From Thermococcus stetteri (lineage in GTDB: Archaea; Methanobacteriota_B; Thermococci; Thermococcales; Thermococcaceae): a stretch of DNA of 64,000 bases. This document shows positions 36,490 through 47,300 of this stretch, in pieces. Below the pieces are notes generated by a model, which saw only the letters and a program-made list of their open reading frames with translations, did not search any database and had not been told where the DNA came from. The stretch's first letter is position 1; each line of letters opens with the position of its first letter. The stretch covers positions 248,001 to 312,000 of the forward strand of contig NZ_JAGGKB010000002.1 in the NCBI RefSeq assembly GCF_017873335.1. Reading direction: 5' to 3'. Made by a program: the position numbers and the translations under genes.

Positions 36490-37902
36490 TCAGTGCCTCT
36501 CGATTATAGCCTTCATCCAGCTCCCCCTGAGGAACCAGGCGAGGGCTATAACGGCTCCGAGGAAGTTGCTGAGGCCCATTCCGAGCCACATTCCAGCGGT
36601 GTCCCTCATCAGAACTCCAAGGCCGTAGCTGAGAGGGAGCCTTATGCCCCAGAGGCGAACCATCCCAATGACCATGCTCTTCTTCGTATGTCCGGCGCTG
36701 TTGAAGGTGTTGTTCACGGCCGAGAATATTCCGAAGAACGGGAGCGATGCGGAGAAGTAGAGGACAACCTTTCTGCTCTCTGCTATTATCGCCGGGTCGT
36801 TGATGAAGAACCTGAATATTGGAACGCGGAATAGGACGAAGAGTATTGTCCCAGCACTCAGGATAGCGAAGTTTATGAGCATCGTCTTCTCAGCTATCTT
36901 CTTGGCCCTCTCGTAGAGGCCGGCACCGATGGCCTGGCCCACCATGGTACCCATCGCCATGCTTATGCCGTCGGAGAAGGCGAACATGAAGTTGGTGAGC
37001 CTGTTGGTTATGCTGTAGGTCGCGAAGGCAACGTCTTCAAAGTGCAGAATCCCGTGGGCTTCCCCGTAGAGCCGTCCGACGGTGAAGATGACCCTCGTAA
37101 GGATCACAAAACCGAGGGCAGTTGTTGATGAGCCGACGCTTGAGGGCAGGCCAACGCGGAAGATTCTGGAATAGAAGTGGAAATCCGGCTTGAGGGTCTC
37201 GGGAGTGAGGTGTATGCTCACCTTTCCGGTGAAGAGAAGGTAGCCCCCGATGAGGGAACCGAGGCTGTTGGAGAGCATGGTTGCGACTGCCGCACCGACG
37301 ACACCCAGTTGGGGAAACGGCCCCCAGCCGAAGATGAAGAATGGATCAAGGACCAGGTTAAGTAGAACGGTGCCGATGTTTATCTTAACCGGCGTCCTCG
37401 TGTCCCCAACGGCCCTCAGGAGGAAGTTGAAGGCGAAGAGCGTGAAGGAGAAGGGTATGCCCGCGAAGATAACCCTCGTGTAGAGGAGCGCGTATGGGAA
37501 GATGGTATCGCTCACGCCCATCAGGCGGAGGAGATAGGGGGCCAATATGACGCCGGATATTCCAACGGCCGTGGCAAAGAGAAGCATGAGGGAATAGAGG
37601 GCGCCCGCATAGCGGTTTGCCTTATCGTAGTCCCTAGCTCCAACGTACTGGCTCACGAAGGCGAAGCCCGCCGTTGCAAACCCCATGCCTATGCTCATGA
37701 AGAACCACACGAGCGGCCACGCCGTTCCTGGAGCCGAGAGCTCAAGCCTCCCGAGCTTTCCGAGCCAGAAGGTATCGGTGAGGTTGTAGAGAACCTGAAC
37801 GAGCTGGTTTATGATTAGGGGGTACGCTAACAGGATGAGCGTCTTAACTATCGGCCCGGTGAGTATCTGCTCGCGCATCTGCTCTACTTTCTCGCCCCTC
37901 AT
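36490..37902 (-). CDS. MATE-family multidrug/metabolite exporter (copy 2)
   Basis: 470 residues, 12 TM helices, paralogous to 31775-33244 (shared [25 protein letters not shown] and TRTPVKI stretches). It differs by an insertion before the second half-repeat (VGRLYGEAHGILHFEDVAF). TATA GGTATAAAAAG is about 25 bases before ATG 37902, with no RBS, so the mRNA is likely leaderless. Substrate unknown. Its position beyond the DUF2202 operon is not obviously functional. Confidence 0.92.
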   Translation of the reverse strand: MRGEKVEQMREQILTGPIVKTLILLAYPLIINQLVQVLYNLTDTFWLGKLGRLELSAPGTAWPLVWFFMSIGMGFATAGFAFVSQYVGARDYDKANRYAGALYSLMLLFATAVGISGVILAPYLLRLMGVSDTIFPYALLYTRVIFAGIPFSFTLFAFNFLLRAVGDTRTPVKINIGTVLLNLVLDPFFIFGWGPFPQLGVVGAAVATMLSNSLGSLIGGYLLFTGKVSIHLTPETLKPDFHFYSRIFRVGLPSSVGSSTTALGFVILTRVIFTVGRLYGEAHGILHFEDVAFATYSITNRLTNFMFAFSDGISMAMGTMVGQAIGAGLYERAKKIAEKTMLINFAILSAGTILFVLFRVPIFRFFINDPAIIAESRKVVLYFSASLPFFGIFSAVNNTFNSAGHTKKSMVIGMVRLWGIRLPLSYGLGVLMRDTAGMWLGMGLSNFLGAVIALAWFLRGSWMKAIIERH

Positions 37903-38003
37903 TAAGATAGTTGTCGAAACGTGGGTATAAAAAGTTTAGCGTGGATAAAAGAGCCAAGCCCAGCTCAAATCAGGAGAAAACGAATAGAAAAGGAGAGAGG
38001 ACT

Positions 38004-40382
38004 TCAGAACTCGAGCTCGTCCTCTTCCTCGAAGAGCTTCTTCCTGGCAGCCTCGAGGAGGATCTTCTGCTCCTCCTGGGCGACGGTCTTCCTGATGAGC
38101 TCGACTGCATCTGGGTTAGCTGAGATGCTGTCGATGCCGAGCCTGACGAGGATCTTGGCCATCTTCGGGTCGCTTCCGGCCTGGCCGCAGATGCTGGTCT
38201 CGACGCCGTACTTCTTGGCGACCTTGATGACGTGCTTGATGAGATTGAGCACTGCCGGGTGGGTCTCGTCGTAGAGATAAGCTATTCTGTCGTTGTCCCT
38301 GTCGATGGCGAGGGTGTACTGGGTGAGGTCGTTGGTGCCGAAGCTGACGAAGTCGATGCCCTCCTTGATGAGGTCCTCGATGATGAGGGCCGCTGCCGGG
38401 ACCTCGATCATTATACCCCACTCGACGTCCTTGTGCGGCTCAAGGCCGACTGAGCGGGCTATCTCCTTGGCCTTCCTGATCTGCTCCGGGTGGCCGACGA
38501 GCGGGAGCATGACGCCGATGTTGTTGTAGCCCTCCTCGACGACCTTCTTGATGGCGGTGAACTCGGCCTTGAGGAGCTCCGGCTGGTCGAGACCTCTCCT
38601 TATTCCGCGCCAGCCGAGCATCGGGTTCCTCTCGTCCGGCTCGTCCTCTCCACCGGGCATCTCCTTGAACTCATTGGTCGGAGCGTCGAGGGTCCTGTAC
38701 CAGACAGGCCTCGGGTAAAAGGCAGCTGCGACAGTCCTGATGCCGTCGGCGAGCTTCTCGACGAGCTCGTCGAACTTGCCATCCTTGATGAACTTGATCG
38801 GGTGCTGGCCGATGCTGAGGATCATGTGCTCGGCCCTGAGGAGACCGACACCGTCGGCACCGGTGGCAGCTGCGCGCTCAGCAACCTCGGGCATTGAGAC
38901 GTTGACCTTGACCTTGGTCGCGGTGATGAGCGGAGCTCCAGCAACGACGACCTGGCCAGCTCCTCCAGCGGCCTTCTCCTCCTTCTTCTCGACGAGGCTC
39001 TTGACTATGCCCTTGTAGACGACACCCCTGGTTCCGTCAACGGTGACGTAGTCGCCGGTCTTGAGCTTCTTGGTGGCTTCCTTGGTACCGACGACGGCTG
39101 GAATGCCGAGCTCCCTGCTGACGATGGCCGCGTGGCTGGTCCTTCCACCCTCGTCGGTGACGATGGCGGAAGCCCTCTTCATTGCCGGAACCATGTCCGG
39201 GTCGGTCATGGTGGTGACGAGGACGTCGCCCTCCTTGACCTTGTCGATCTCGCTGGCGTCGAAGATGACGACGACCCTACCGGCACCGATGCCCGGTGAG
39301 GCACCGAGACCCTTGAGGATGACCTCGGCCTCCTCAGTGCCCTCGACCTCCTCGGCCTTGGTCTCTTCCTTGAGGGTGGTGATCGGCCTGCTCTGGACGA
39401 TGTAGAGCTTGCCGTCGTCCTTGTCGTAGGCCCACTCGATGTCCTGCGGCCAGCCGTAGTGCTCCTCGATCTTGGCACCCATCTTAGCGACCTCGATTAT
39501 CTGCTCGTCGGTGAGAACCTGCTTCTCAACCCACTCCGGACCGAGGTAGTCGGCGACCTTGACGTAGACGGTGCCCTTGCCAGTCTCTGGGTTGCGGACG
39601 ACCATGACTTCCTTCTTGGCGATGAACTTCTCCTTGATCTTCCAGGTGCCCTTCTCGACGATGTACTCGTCCGGAGTGACGCTGCCGCTGACGACAGCCT
39701 CACCGAGGCCCCAGCTGGCGTTGATCATGATCTCGTTCCTGTTGTTTGTGACCGGGTTGGCGGTGAACATGACGCCGCTCTTCTCGCTGTTGACCATCTT
39801 CTGGACGACGGCGCTGAGGTAGACCTTGCTGTGGTCGAAGCCCTGCTTGGCCCTGTAGAAGGTGGCCCTGGCAGTCCAGAGTGAAGCCCAGCACTTCTTG
39901 ACCTTGCCTATGACGTCGTCAACGCCGTAGACGTCGAGGTAGGTCTCCTGCTGACCTGCAAAGGAAGCCTCCGGGAGGTCCTCGGCGGTAGCGGATGAGC
40001 GGACGGCGACGTAAACGGCGTCCTTACCAAAGCGGGCGCTAAGCTCCTTGTAGGCCCTCTCGATCTCCTCAGCTATCTCCGGGAGCATCGGGAGCTCGAT
40101 GATCTTCTGCCTGATCTTGGCGGTGTTTTCCTGGAGCTGCTTGGAGTCGTCAACGTTGGTCTGGCTGATGATCTCCATAATCCACTCCTGGAGGGTCTTA
40201 CCGTCCTCAAGCTTGACGTTCTCAACAAAGTACTTGTAGGCCTCGGCAGTTACACAGAACCCGGGCGGAACTGGGATCCCCGCGTTGGTCATTTCTCCGA
40301 GGTTGGCACCCTTTCCGCCGACAAGGGGAACGTCTTCCTTGCCGAGCTCCTCAAACCACTTTATAAACCTGTATTCGCTCAT
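38004..40382 (-). CDS. ppsA: Phosphoenolpyruvate synthase
   Basis: Converts pyruvate + ATP + H2O to PEP + AMP + phosphate; in Thermococcales it works mainly gluconeogenically but can run in reverse. 792 residues: N-terminal ATP-grasp (PLVGGKGANLGEMTNAGIPV), the phosphohistidine swivel domain GGRTSHAAIVSRELGIPAVVG with catalytic His, and a C-terminal PEP/pyruvate barrel ending with ETSICGQAGSD. Very strong, uniform codon choice indicates high expression. TATA-like ACTTTTAAAA and a GTGATA half-site (40400-40416) lie upstream. No intein is present. Confidence 0.97.
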   Translation of the reverse strand: MSEYRFIKWFEELGKEDVPLVGGKGANLGEMTNAGIPVPPGFCVTAEAYKYFVENVKLEDGKTLQEWIMEIISQTNVDDSKQLQENTAKIRQKIIELPMLPEIAEEIERAYKELSARFGKDAVYVAVRSSATAEDLPEASFAGQQETYLDVYGVDDVIGKVKKCWASLWTARATFYRAKQGFDHSKVYLSAVVQKMVNSEKSGVMFTANPVTNNRNEIMINASWGLGEAVVSGSVTPDEYIVEKGTWKIKEKFIAKKEVMVVRNPETGKGTVYVKVADYLGPEWVEKQVLTDEQIIEVAKMGAKIEEHYGWPQDIEWAYDKDDGKLYIVQSRPITTLKEETKAEEVEGTEEAEVILKGLGASPGIGAGRVVVIFDASEIDKVKEGDVLVTTMTDPDMVPAMKRASAIVTDEGGRTSHAAIVSRELGIPAVVGTKEATKKLKTGDYVTVDGTRGVVYKGIVKSLVEKKEEKAAGGAGQVVVAGAPLITATKVKVNVSMPEVAERAAATGADGVGLLRAEHMILSIGQHPIKFIKDGKFDELVEKLADGIRTVAAAFYPRPVWYRTLDAPTNEFKEMPGGEDEPDERNPMLGWRGIRRGLDQPELLKAEFTAIKKVVEEGYNNIGVMLPLVGHPEQIRKAKEIARSVGLEPHKDVEWGIMIEVPAAALIIEDLIKEGIDFVSFGTNDLTQYTLAIDRDNDRIAYLYDETHPAVLNLIKHVIKVAKKYGVETSICGQAGSDPKMAKILVRLGIDSISANPDAVELIRKTVAQEEQKILLEAARKKLFEEEDELEF

Positions 40383-40511
40383 GGCAATCCCTCCAAATTA
40401 ATTACTGCGGGTGATATATCAACCGGCCACTTTTAAAATTAACTATCCAGACCTGTTCTTTGGTGTATAGGGATGAAAAAAGAGGAAAAAATGTCCATTG
40501 GGGTGTGTATG

Positions 40512-42974
40512 TCACGGAAGAAACTTTGGAAGAGAATGCCGTTCGAGAAGGGAGTTCAGGAACTCTATAGCCTTTTCTCTTCCGTATGCGTACGTCATGT
40601 AGCGGTATATTAAAACTGTCGCATCAAGAGGATGCGCCTCTTTAGTCGGGTCAAAGGTTTTCATAATGAACTCAAGCGTTTTCTGTGCCTGTTCTTCAAG
40701 ACCGGCTACGTGGTAGATATAGGCGATCTGAATGTAGCTCGTCCTTGAGTATGCGTACGGGTACTTTTCTGCCTTAAGCTTTCCGTCATCCTCCTGCTGG
40801 TCTTTAAGCCATTCTGCTGCCTTCTTGACTGATGCCAAAACCGTTTCATTCCCTGTGAGCTGATAATACCTTGCCAGGGCAGACGCTACCGCAAGTGTTG
40901 TACCGATGTTGTTTCTCCAGTCTCCCTTTTCACCCTGCTCGTTCAGAATTTCTCTAAGAACGTTTTTCTCCGTTGTGGAGTTTAAGATGCCGAGCTCCTT
41001 GTACAGTGGGAGCAGTAAGGCGTTTACCACAAAGCTCCCTGATTTGTCCTTTGGAGTTGTCATGAAGTAGTCCTCTTTCTCCCGTGACCTCAGGAGGTTG
41101 AGCGCCTTCCCGGTTCCTCCGAACTGGAACTTTTTGATCGGCTCCAGGGTGTACGCCGTGTACAGCGTGAAGTCATTGGGAGGAACTCCCCACGGGAACG
41201 CTCCGTTGTCCATCTGCTTGTATTCCAACCACCTGAGGAGCCAGTCTGCACGTGCTTTAAAGCTCTCATCCCCCGTCTCGTTGTACAGGTAGTAGTAGAT
41301 GTCCACCATCCACGCGTTGAGGTTGAAGTTCGCCTTGTATCCCGTATCGAAGTCGGCATAGTTGTAGCCCGTCCAGAACTTCTCGAAAAAGTTCACTAAA
41401 GGAGAGTATTCTCCGGAGTACTCTATGGGGAGGGGCTGTTCCATCCTGAGCTCAGGCTCGGGGATGAACTTATAGATAACTGAACCGCCGTTGCAGAACT
41501 CCAGTTTGAAGTGTGTATCATAGGGTGCGTATTCCATAAGGCCGTAGCGTACCAGCCCGTAAGAGTAACGCTTTCTATCTACGAACACATAACTAACGTT
41601 GTATTTTTTCATGAGGTAGTAGACTAGGTTTTTCTGGTCGGAACTGAACATTAGGACATGATCCGTGTATGCTTGTCCCGCTTCCCTCACTGTTGGAGCC
41701 TCGCCAAAGAAGCCTTGATACACTTTTTTCCATACTACGACGTCCTTTCTATGGGTGTTCCCTATTAAGAGGTACCCCATATCCCACCAGACTAAGATGG
41801 TGGCGTCCTCTGGTGTGTTCTGGATGATCCACTCGTATGCCTCCTTGTCAGTTATACTCGGCGCCTCTATGTATGCATAGGCCCCGTAGACACCCTGTAA
41901 AATCGGTGTTAAGACTAGAATGGCTATTATTGTGGTAAGAACCTTCCTCCTCTCGGGTAGGCTCCTCACGAACTCTGAGCCAAGCCCCCTAACATCTTCA
42001 AAGGCTTTTTTCAACATGGGTCTAATTGATGGGAAGACTATCTCCAGGAGGTACTCTGAGGCCATTGCCGCGAGGGGTATCGTTGCATAGGGGTCCCTGA
42101 AGCGGAATGAGACGCCGCCCGCTAGCAGGAATATCCAGGCCCAGAGGGCAAGGCCCCTTCTCAACGGGTTCTTTTTTAGGTAATATGGGGTCCCTAAAGC
42201 TCCAAAAACTAGCTGGATAACTCCGATCCACTTAAAGTACCCTAGGAAGCTAACCTCACTTCTCTGGAGCCTCAGGAAGAGCTCCCCTACGGTTGATTTC
42301 ACAGGGGATAAGCCAAAGTACGCTAGGATCGCAACAAGGGCCAGGAGAACCACGTAATGAATGTTGCGTTTGATGACGGGTTCAAAGTAAGAGGCTAAAA
42401 CTATTGCTGCCGCAAAGGCAAAGAATATCCATCCTCTGTGGGTTAGGGTATAGATCCCAAATGTCGCGACAAAGAAAAAGAAATTCGACAGGCTTCTCTT
42501 TTTGAGGAACCTCACTCCGAAAAGCATGCTCAGCGAGAACAGTAGTAGCCCCATGTTTTCGGGGATATACATGCTCGTCCGGTATACAAAGTTGGGGGCA
42601 AACGCGAGCAGGAGTGTCGCGAGGAGGGCCTTTTTCTCATCCTCTAACAGCTCCTTGTATGCAAAGTAAAAGCCAAGGACCGCCAATGTGCCGTAAACTG
42701 CTGGTATCACGAAGAAGAAGTACTCAGAGGGGAAAATCCTGTAGAGAAAGGCGCTAACTATATGGAAGAGCGGTGGGTAGCTGTAGGCACGAAGGCCGAG
42801 GAGGGATGGCAGGTCATGGGAGATGCTCCCAACACCTTCATTAACGATTCTCAGGGTCAGGTCTTGGTGGAGGTACTCATCGTATGCAGCCAGTATGAGG
42901 TTTCTGTGCGGGATCAATCTGACTACGAAGGATGTCAGGAGAATCAGTGAGAGGTAGAGCCTTTCCCGTCTCAC
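40512..42974 (-). CDS. STT3-like GT-C membrane transferase fused to a C-terminal alpha/alpha-toroid domain
   Basis: 820 residues in two parts. The first about 350 residues contain about a dozen TM helices with an early acidic loop (AAYDEYLHQDL), as in STT3/GT-C enzymes; the WWDxG signature follows at residues 396-400 (LVWWDMGYLLIGNTHR). From about residue 530 to the end is a soluble helical-repeat domain with Trp/Tyr-rich repeats (ARADWLLRWLEYKQMDNGAFPWG, KKAAEWLKDQQEDDGKL), like (alpha/alpha)6 toroid glycosidase or epimerase folds. AglB/STT3 proteins normally carry a beta/alpha C-domain instead. Transfer of a lipid-linked glycan to a surface acceptor is likely; the toroid role is unknown. 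GTG 42974 follows AGAGGTG. Confidence 0.7.
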   Translation of the reverse strand: MRRERLYLSLILLTSFVVRLIPHRNLILAAYDEYLHQDLTLRIVNEGVGSISHDLPSLLGLRAYSYPPLFHIVSAFLYRIFPSEYFFFVIPAVYGTLAVLGFYFAYKELLEDEKKALLATLLLAFAPNFVYRTSMYIPENMGLLLFSLSMLFGVRFLKKRSLSNFFFFVATFGIYTLTHRGWIFFAFAAAIVLASYFEPVIKRNIHYVVLLALVAILAYFGLSPVKSTVGELFLRLQRSEVSFLGYFKWIGVIQLVFGALGTPYYLKKNPLRRGLALWAWIFLLAGGVSFRFRDPYATIPLAAMASEYLLEIVFPSIRPMLKKAFEDVRGLGSEFVRSLPERRKVLTTIIAILVLTPILQGVYGAYAYIEAPSITDKEAYEWIIQNTPEDATILVWWDMGYLLIGNTHRKDVVVWKKVYQGFFGEAPTVREAGQAYTDHVLMFSSDQKNLVYYLMKKYNVSYVFVDRKRYSYGLVRYGLMEYAPYDTHFKLEFCNGGSVIYKFIPEPELRMEQPLPIEYSGEYSPLVNFFEKFWTGYNYADFDTGYKANFNLNAWMVDIYYYLYNETGDESFKARADWLLRWLEYKQMDNGAFPWGVPPNDFTLYTAYTLEPIKKFQFGGTGKALNLLRSREKEDYFMTTPKDKSGSFVVNALLLPLYKELGILNSTTEKNVLREILNEQGEKGDWRNNIGTTLAVASALARYYQLTGNETVLASVKKAAEWLKDQQEDDGKLKAEKYPYAYSRTSYIQIAYIYHVAGLEEQAQKTLEFIMKTFDPTKEAHPLDATVLIYRYMTYAYGREKAIEFLNSLLERHSLPKFLP

Positions 42975-43028
42975 AGTACAACACCTCTAAATTTTTAAAC
43001 ACTCTTGTTAATCCCAATTGGTGGTGTT

Positions 43029-44117
43029 GTGGGGGGGTTAAAAATATTTAGCATTGCTTTTTTTAGTTACCTCTCTCTAGCGCTTTATTCTAACTATCTG
43101 GACAGAGACTTACGGGGTATTGTTTATCAGAGGGGTTTTGTGCCCTCCGCAGTTCTCCTTGGATTGGTTGTGGCCTTAGTTTTTTTCGTGGCTTTTGTTG
43201 TAGGGTACTTTTCGAAGCTTCAGCTTCCAACGGGCTTTCTCATATTACTCTTTTTGGTACTCTCCTTCCATGATCCACCTGTAGCCCCTATCTTAGCCCT
43301 CCTCCTGGTTGCGGCTTACTATATCGGCCTTAACCCTTTTGAGAAGTTTCCCGATGTTGCCCTTGGTCTATCCTTGACTGTTCCAGTGATCCTGTATGCG
43401 GTAGAGGGCGTTCCACTCTTCCACTGGGAACTTCGCTATAAACTTGTAGGGCCTCTAGTTCTCCTCGCCCTCTTGGGGGCAGTCGGCATGTCCTACACTA
43501 ACTTGTCGCTCAGGACAAAAACGCTCCTCCTCTTGATTTACTCCGTGGTCTTCTTTCTTGGGACTTTCCGCTCCCTGCTCCTCTTAGGTTACCTTCCATA
43601 TTTACTGGGGTACATGGCGAATTCTGACAAAAAGTCGAGCGTGTTTGCACTGTTTTTTGGAGCACTTGTTTTGGGTCTAGTCTTCACCATAAGTGGAAGC
43701 CTAACAGCCTTGCTTGTCCGTGTTGGCTTTACGTTCTTGGTTTTCCATAACTTAGTCCGCATCTCTCTCCCAGGGGGCTACTTTCATGGATCTCTCCTTC
43801 TGAGCGACAACCCCAGGCACCTCGTTTCTGAACTGTTCGGGGCCTCGACGAATTACACCTACTTCTTTTTTGGCCAGGCAGTGGCCGATTTTGGGGTTTT
43901 GGGTCTTTTGGAGGCTTTTCTGCTGGGGGTCTTTCTTAGGGATAGTGAAGCGGATTCAAAAACCCTGGGTTTTGTCTGCTCAGTTATGATATATGCTCTG
44001 GATTCTGGAGTTGATGCCCTGATTTTGTTGTTCATCATCGGTGCGTTGATCTTTCAGAGATTTGGAAAACCAAAAACTCGTGGTACATCGTGCGTAGTTT
44101 GGTCGTGGTGGATGTGA
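43029..44117 (+). CDS. Polytopic membrane protein, Wzy/oligosaccharide-polymerase-like
   Basis: 362 residues with about ten TM helices and almost no soluble loops longer than 20 residues; one loop (ISLPGGYFHGSLLLSDNPRH) holds charged residues as in Wzy-type polymerases. GTG 43029 is preferred over TTG 43005 because GGTGGT precedes it. It is divergently transcribed from the STT3-like gene through a shared promoter region (TTTTTAAAC), which fits a surface-glycan role. No decisive motif; it could be an unrelated permease. Confidence 0.5.
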   Translation: MGGLKIFSIAFFSYLSLALYSNYLDRDLRGIVYQRGFVPSAVLLGLVVALVFFVAFVVGYFSKLQLPTGFLILLFLVLSFHDPPVAPILALLLVAAYYIGLNPFEKFPDVALGLSLTVPVILYAVEGVPLFHWELRYKLVGPLVLLALLGAVGMSYTNLSLRTKTLLLLIYSVVFFLGTFRSLLLLGYLPYLLGYMANSDKKSSVFALFFGALVLGLVFTISGSLTALLVRVGFTFLVFHNLVRISLPGGYFHGSLLLSDNPRHLVSELFGASTNYTYFFFGQAVADFGVLGLLEAFLLGVFLRDSEADSKTLGFVCSVMIYALDSGVDALILLFIIGALIFQRFGKPKTRGTSCVVWSWWM

Positions 44118-44328
44118 AGAGGTCATGATGATAGTGCCGATTGTCAGGTCGTTTTATTCTAAACTCTCAATAGGGTAACTCCTGGCTACAAATTCTTTTG
44201 GGTGTTATTCTGCCATACTATAAAACCCCAATGTTAGTCATCAGTGGTGATACAGATCCTTCCTTGGCGAAATATTTATATCACTGTCGGCACTTAGCTT
44301 CTAATGCTAAACAGCCGGAGGTGTCGCT

Positions 44329-47300
44329 ATGAATCGAAGAGTGTTAAGCCTCTTAATCGTGGCAGTAATGCTACTCTCTGCGATCCCAGCGGCAGTATCA
44401 GTGCCAGCAGTGACTGCTACTCCAGTGCAACCAACCGAGAGTCCCCAGCAGGTCGCGGTAGAGAAGCCCAGCAATTTCATACCAGGGGAAGTCCTCCAGA
44501 AGGAAATCCAAAAGGTTCTGGAGAGCAGCGGGAAGACGGTGCGCCTCATTATTGCCCCCGAGAAAGACAGGGCAATGGAGGTCTACGAAACTCTCAAGAG
44601 GCTCGGAAAGATTGACCCCATCAGCAAGCCCGAGCTACAATTCATAGTTGTTGAAATGCCGGTTTCGAACGTTGAAAAGCTCGCCGAGATACCCGGAATT
44701 CTGCACGTCTGGAAGGACGAGATGGTGAAGCTCCAGGAGCCTGTTTCTCCCGAGGCTGGAATGGACGGTGTTACACCTGCCGTTCAGGATCCCAAGCTCC
44801 CGGATATGTTCATGAGCGTCTACAAGATCCACGCCTACGACACCTGGATTAACTACGGCGTCCTCGGAGACAACGTTACCGTTGCGGTTCTCGACACAGG
44901 AATTGACGTCGGCCACCCGTTCCTCCAGGTTACCCTCGACGGGAGGCCGAAGATCGTCGACATATACGATGCGAGCGACGAGGGAATAGCCCAGATCTAC
45001 TATGCGACCAACGTTACAGAGAACGGCACGATAACAGTCAACATGACGGTTCCGGTCTACTGGGGCTTTTATGCAATGTACTATGGACACGAGCAGATCA
45101 CAGACTACACCATGGGCACCTACTACGTTGGCGGGATAAACGGCAGCGAGTACTACCTCGGTCTTCTTCCGGAGAGGTACTTCGACCTCAACAACTTAAC
45201 TTCGCGTCCTGATGACCTTATGGGAGACCTCAACGACGTTTATCCGGTCCTTATAGTGAACCAGAGCGGAAACTTCGTTGCCTACATTGACTTCAACCTC
45301 AACAACGACTTCACCGACGACCAGCCCATAGGGCTTTTCACCGAGACCGGGGACTACTTCCAGACCCCTGACACTCTCGTGGACATAGCCCTTGCAAAAG
45401 TTCACATTGGCGACATGAGTAACCCCGATAACTATCTGTACACCGTCCCCTACGGAGACGGCATAGGTTACGCGATGTTCATGTGGGACGCCCAAGGCCA
45501 CGGAACCCACGTCAGCGGTACCGTTGCGGGTGTTGGCCTTCCAACCGATCCAGTCTTCAACGGAACCTACGGCGTCGCCCCCAACGCTCAGCTCATGGAG
45601 GTCAAGGTTCTTCCGGGTGAGTTCGGATTCGGTGCCACTAGCTGGATCATCAACGGAATGATCTACGCTGCCAGTAATGGTGCGGACGTCATAAGCATGT
45701 CCCTCGGCGGCGGAGGCGAGATAAACGACGGTATAGAGAGCCCCGAGAACTTCTACGTTAACCTCCTAACCGACTGGTTTGGTGTTACCTTCGCCATAGC
45801 GGCAGGAAACGAGGGGCCGACCACGAACACCGTCCACGCTCCGGGCGACAGCGACCTCGTCATAACGGTTGGCGCCTTCCGCTCAAGCCTCAGGTGGCAG
45901 ATATTCTACGGTGTTGACGGAGTCGCCGACACGGTCGCGAGCTTCTCAAGCAGGGGCCCGAGGATGGACGGCCTCCTCGATCCTGACGTCATAGCACCGG
46001 GCGAGATGATATTCTCCAGCCTGCCGCTCTGGTACACGGTGACGAACAATGACTCATACAACTACTACGGCATCTGGGACGGAACCTCAATGGCAACACC
46101 GCACGTCAGCGGTGCCGTTGCCCTGATGATCAGCTACGCCAAGCAGCACAACCTGACCTACGACCCCATAATGATAAAGCGCGCCCTCGAACTTAGCGCC
46201 AAGCCCGTCAATGGAACCCTCATCGACCAGGGCTTCGGCCTCATACAGGTGGACAAGGCCATCGAGGAGCTTGAGAAGCTCAGCCAGGAGCCGACCACCT
46301 ACATCTTCGCCGGAACCACCTACACCAGCTTCAAGAACCCGATAGAGGAGCCACTCATACCGATTTCACCAGCTTACGTTGACTCCAACGGCTACTTCCA
46401 GAACGTGTTCGGCTTCCCGTACCTCTACAGGGGAGTCTACATAAGGAACGAGTACCCGGGAAGCGTCCCGATATACTTCTACCCGATGAAATACGTCGAA
46501 GACTATGGACTTAACTACACCACCTCAGAGAAGACATACAAGATAAGCACGAACGTTGACTGGATAATTCCAAACACCAACGCCGTTGTTGCCGGGAACA
46601 ATACCATCGGAGAGTTCTCAATAAACATCGACTACTCCAAGCTCCAGAAGAGTGGAACCTACGTTGGACTCGTTTACATCGACGACCCTGACACCAGCTA
46701 CATCGACGGCTACATAGCTGTCACCGTCGACATTCCGGTGAACTTCAACGGCGAGAGCCACGCGGCGCTGAGCGACACGGCCCTTCCGGGAGAAGCCAAG
46801 CACTACTTCGTCAAGGTTCCGCGCGGCACCAAGGAGCTCCGCGTCACCCTCAGGGTTCCCCTCGATGAGAGCGGAACCCCGATGGGGAGGACAACTCTCA
46901 TGATAGCGAGGCCGGAGGGAGCCGTTGTTGCGGAGTACGTCCCAGGCTACGGGTTCGTCGGTCCGGGTCTGCCGGAGTACACCTGGGTCATTGAGGATCC
47001 CGAACCGGGAACCTGGGAGATCACCGCCTACACGAGCACGTTCACCAAGGCCAGAACTGGCTACGACACCTCCCAGTACGAGATTGAGGTCAGCCTGGCT
47101 TCCGTCTCCATAGAGCCAGAGCTTATACTCAATGACGTCGCTCAGCCCTCAAACGTCACAGTCAAGGCCACAGTGAGCAACAACTACGGTGACTTTAACG
47201 CCACCGCCATCGGCTACGGTGTCGGAAGGCTTGACACCGCTTACGCTTGGGTGAGAAACGTCAGCCAGGACGAGTGGGACGTTATTGGAGCCTTCTACCA

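Noticed and set aside
38004-40382. Intein in PEP synthase
   Set aside because: Length (792 residues) and continuous motifs match the intein-free enzyme.
44239-44282. GTGATA and TATCAC half-sites upstream of the protease gene as a TGM
   Set aside because: Half-sites are separated by about 28 bases instead of 5, so they do not fit the known operator.
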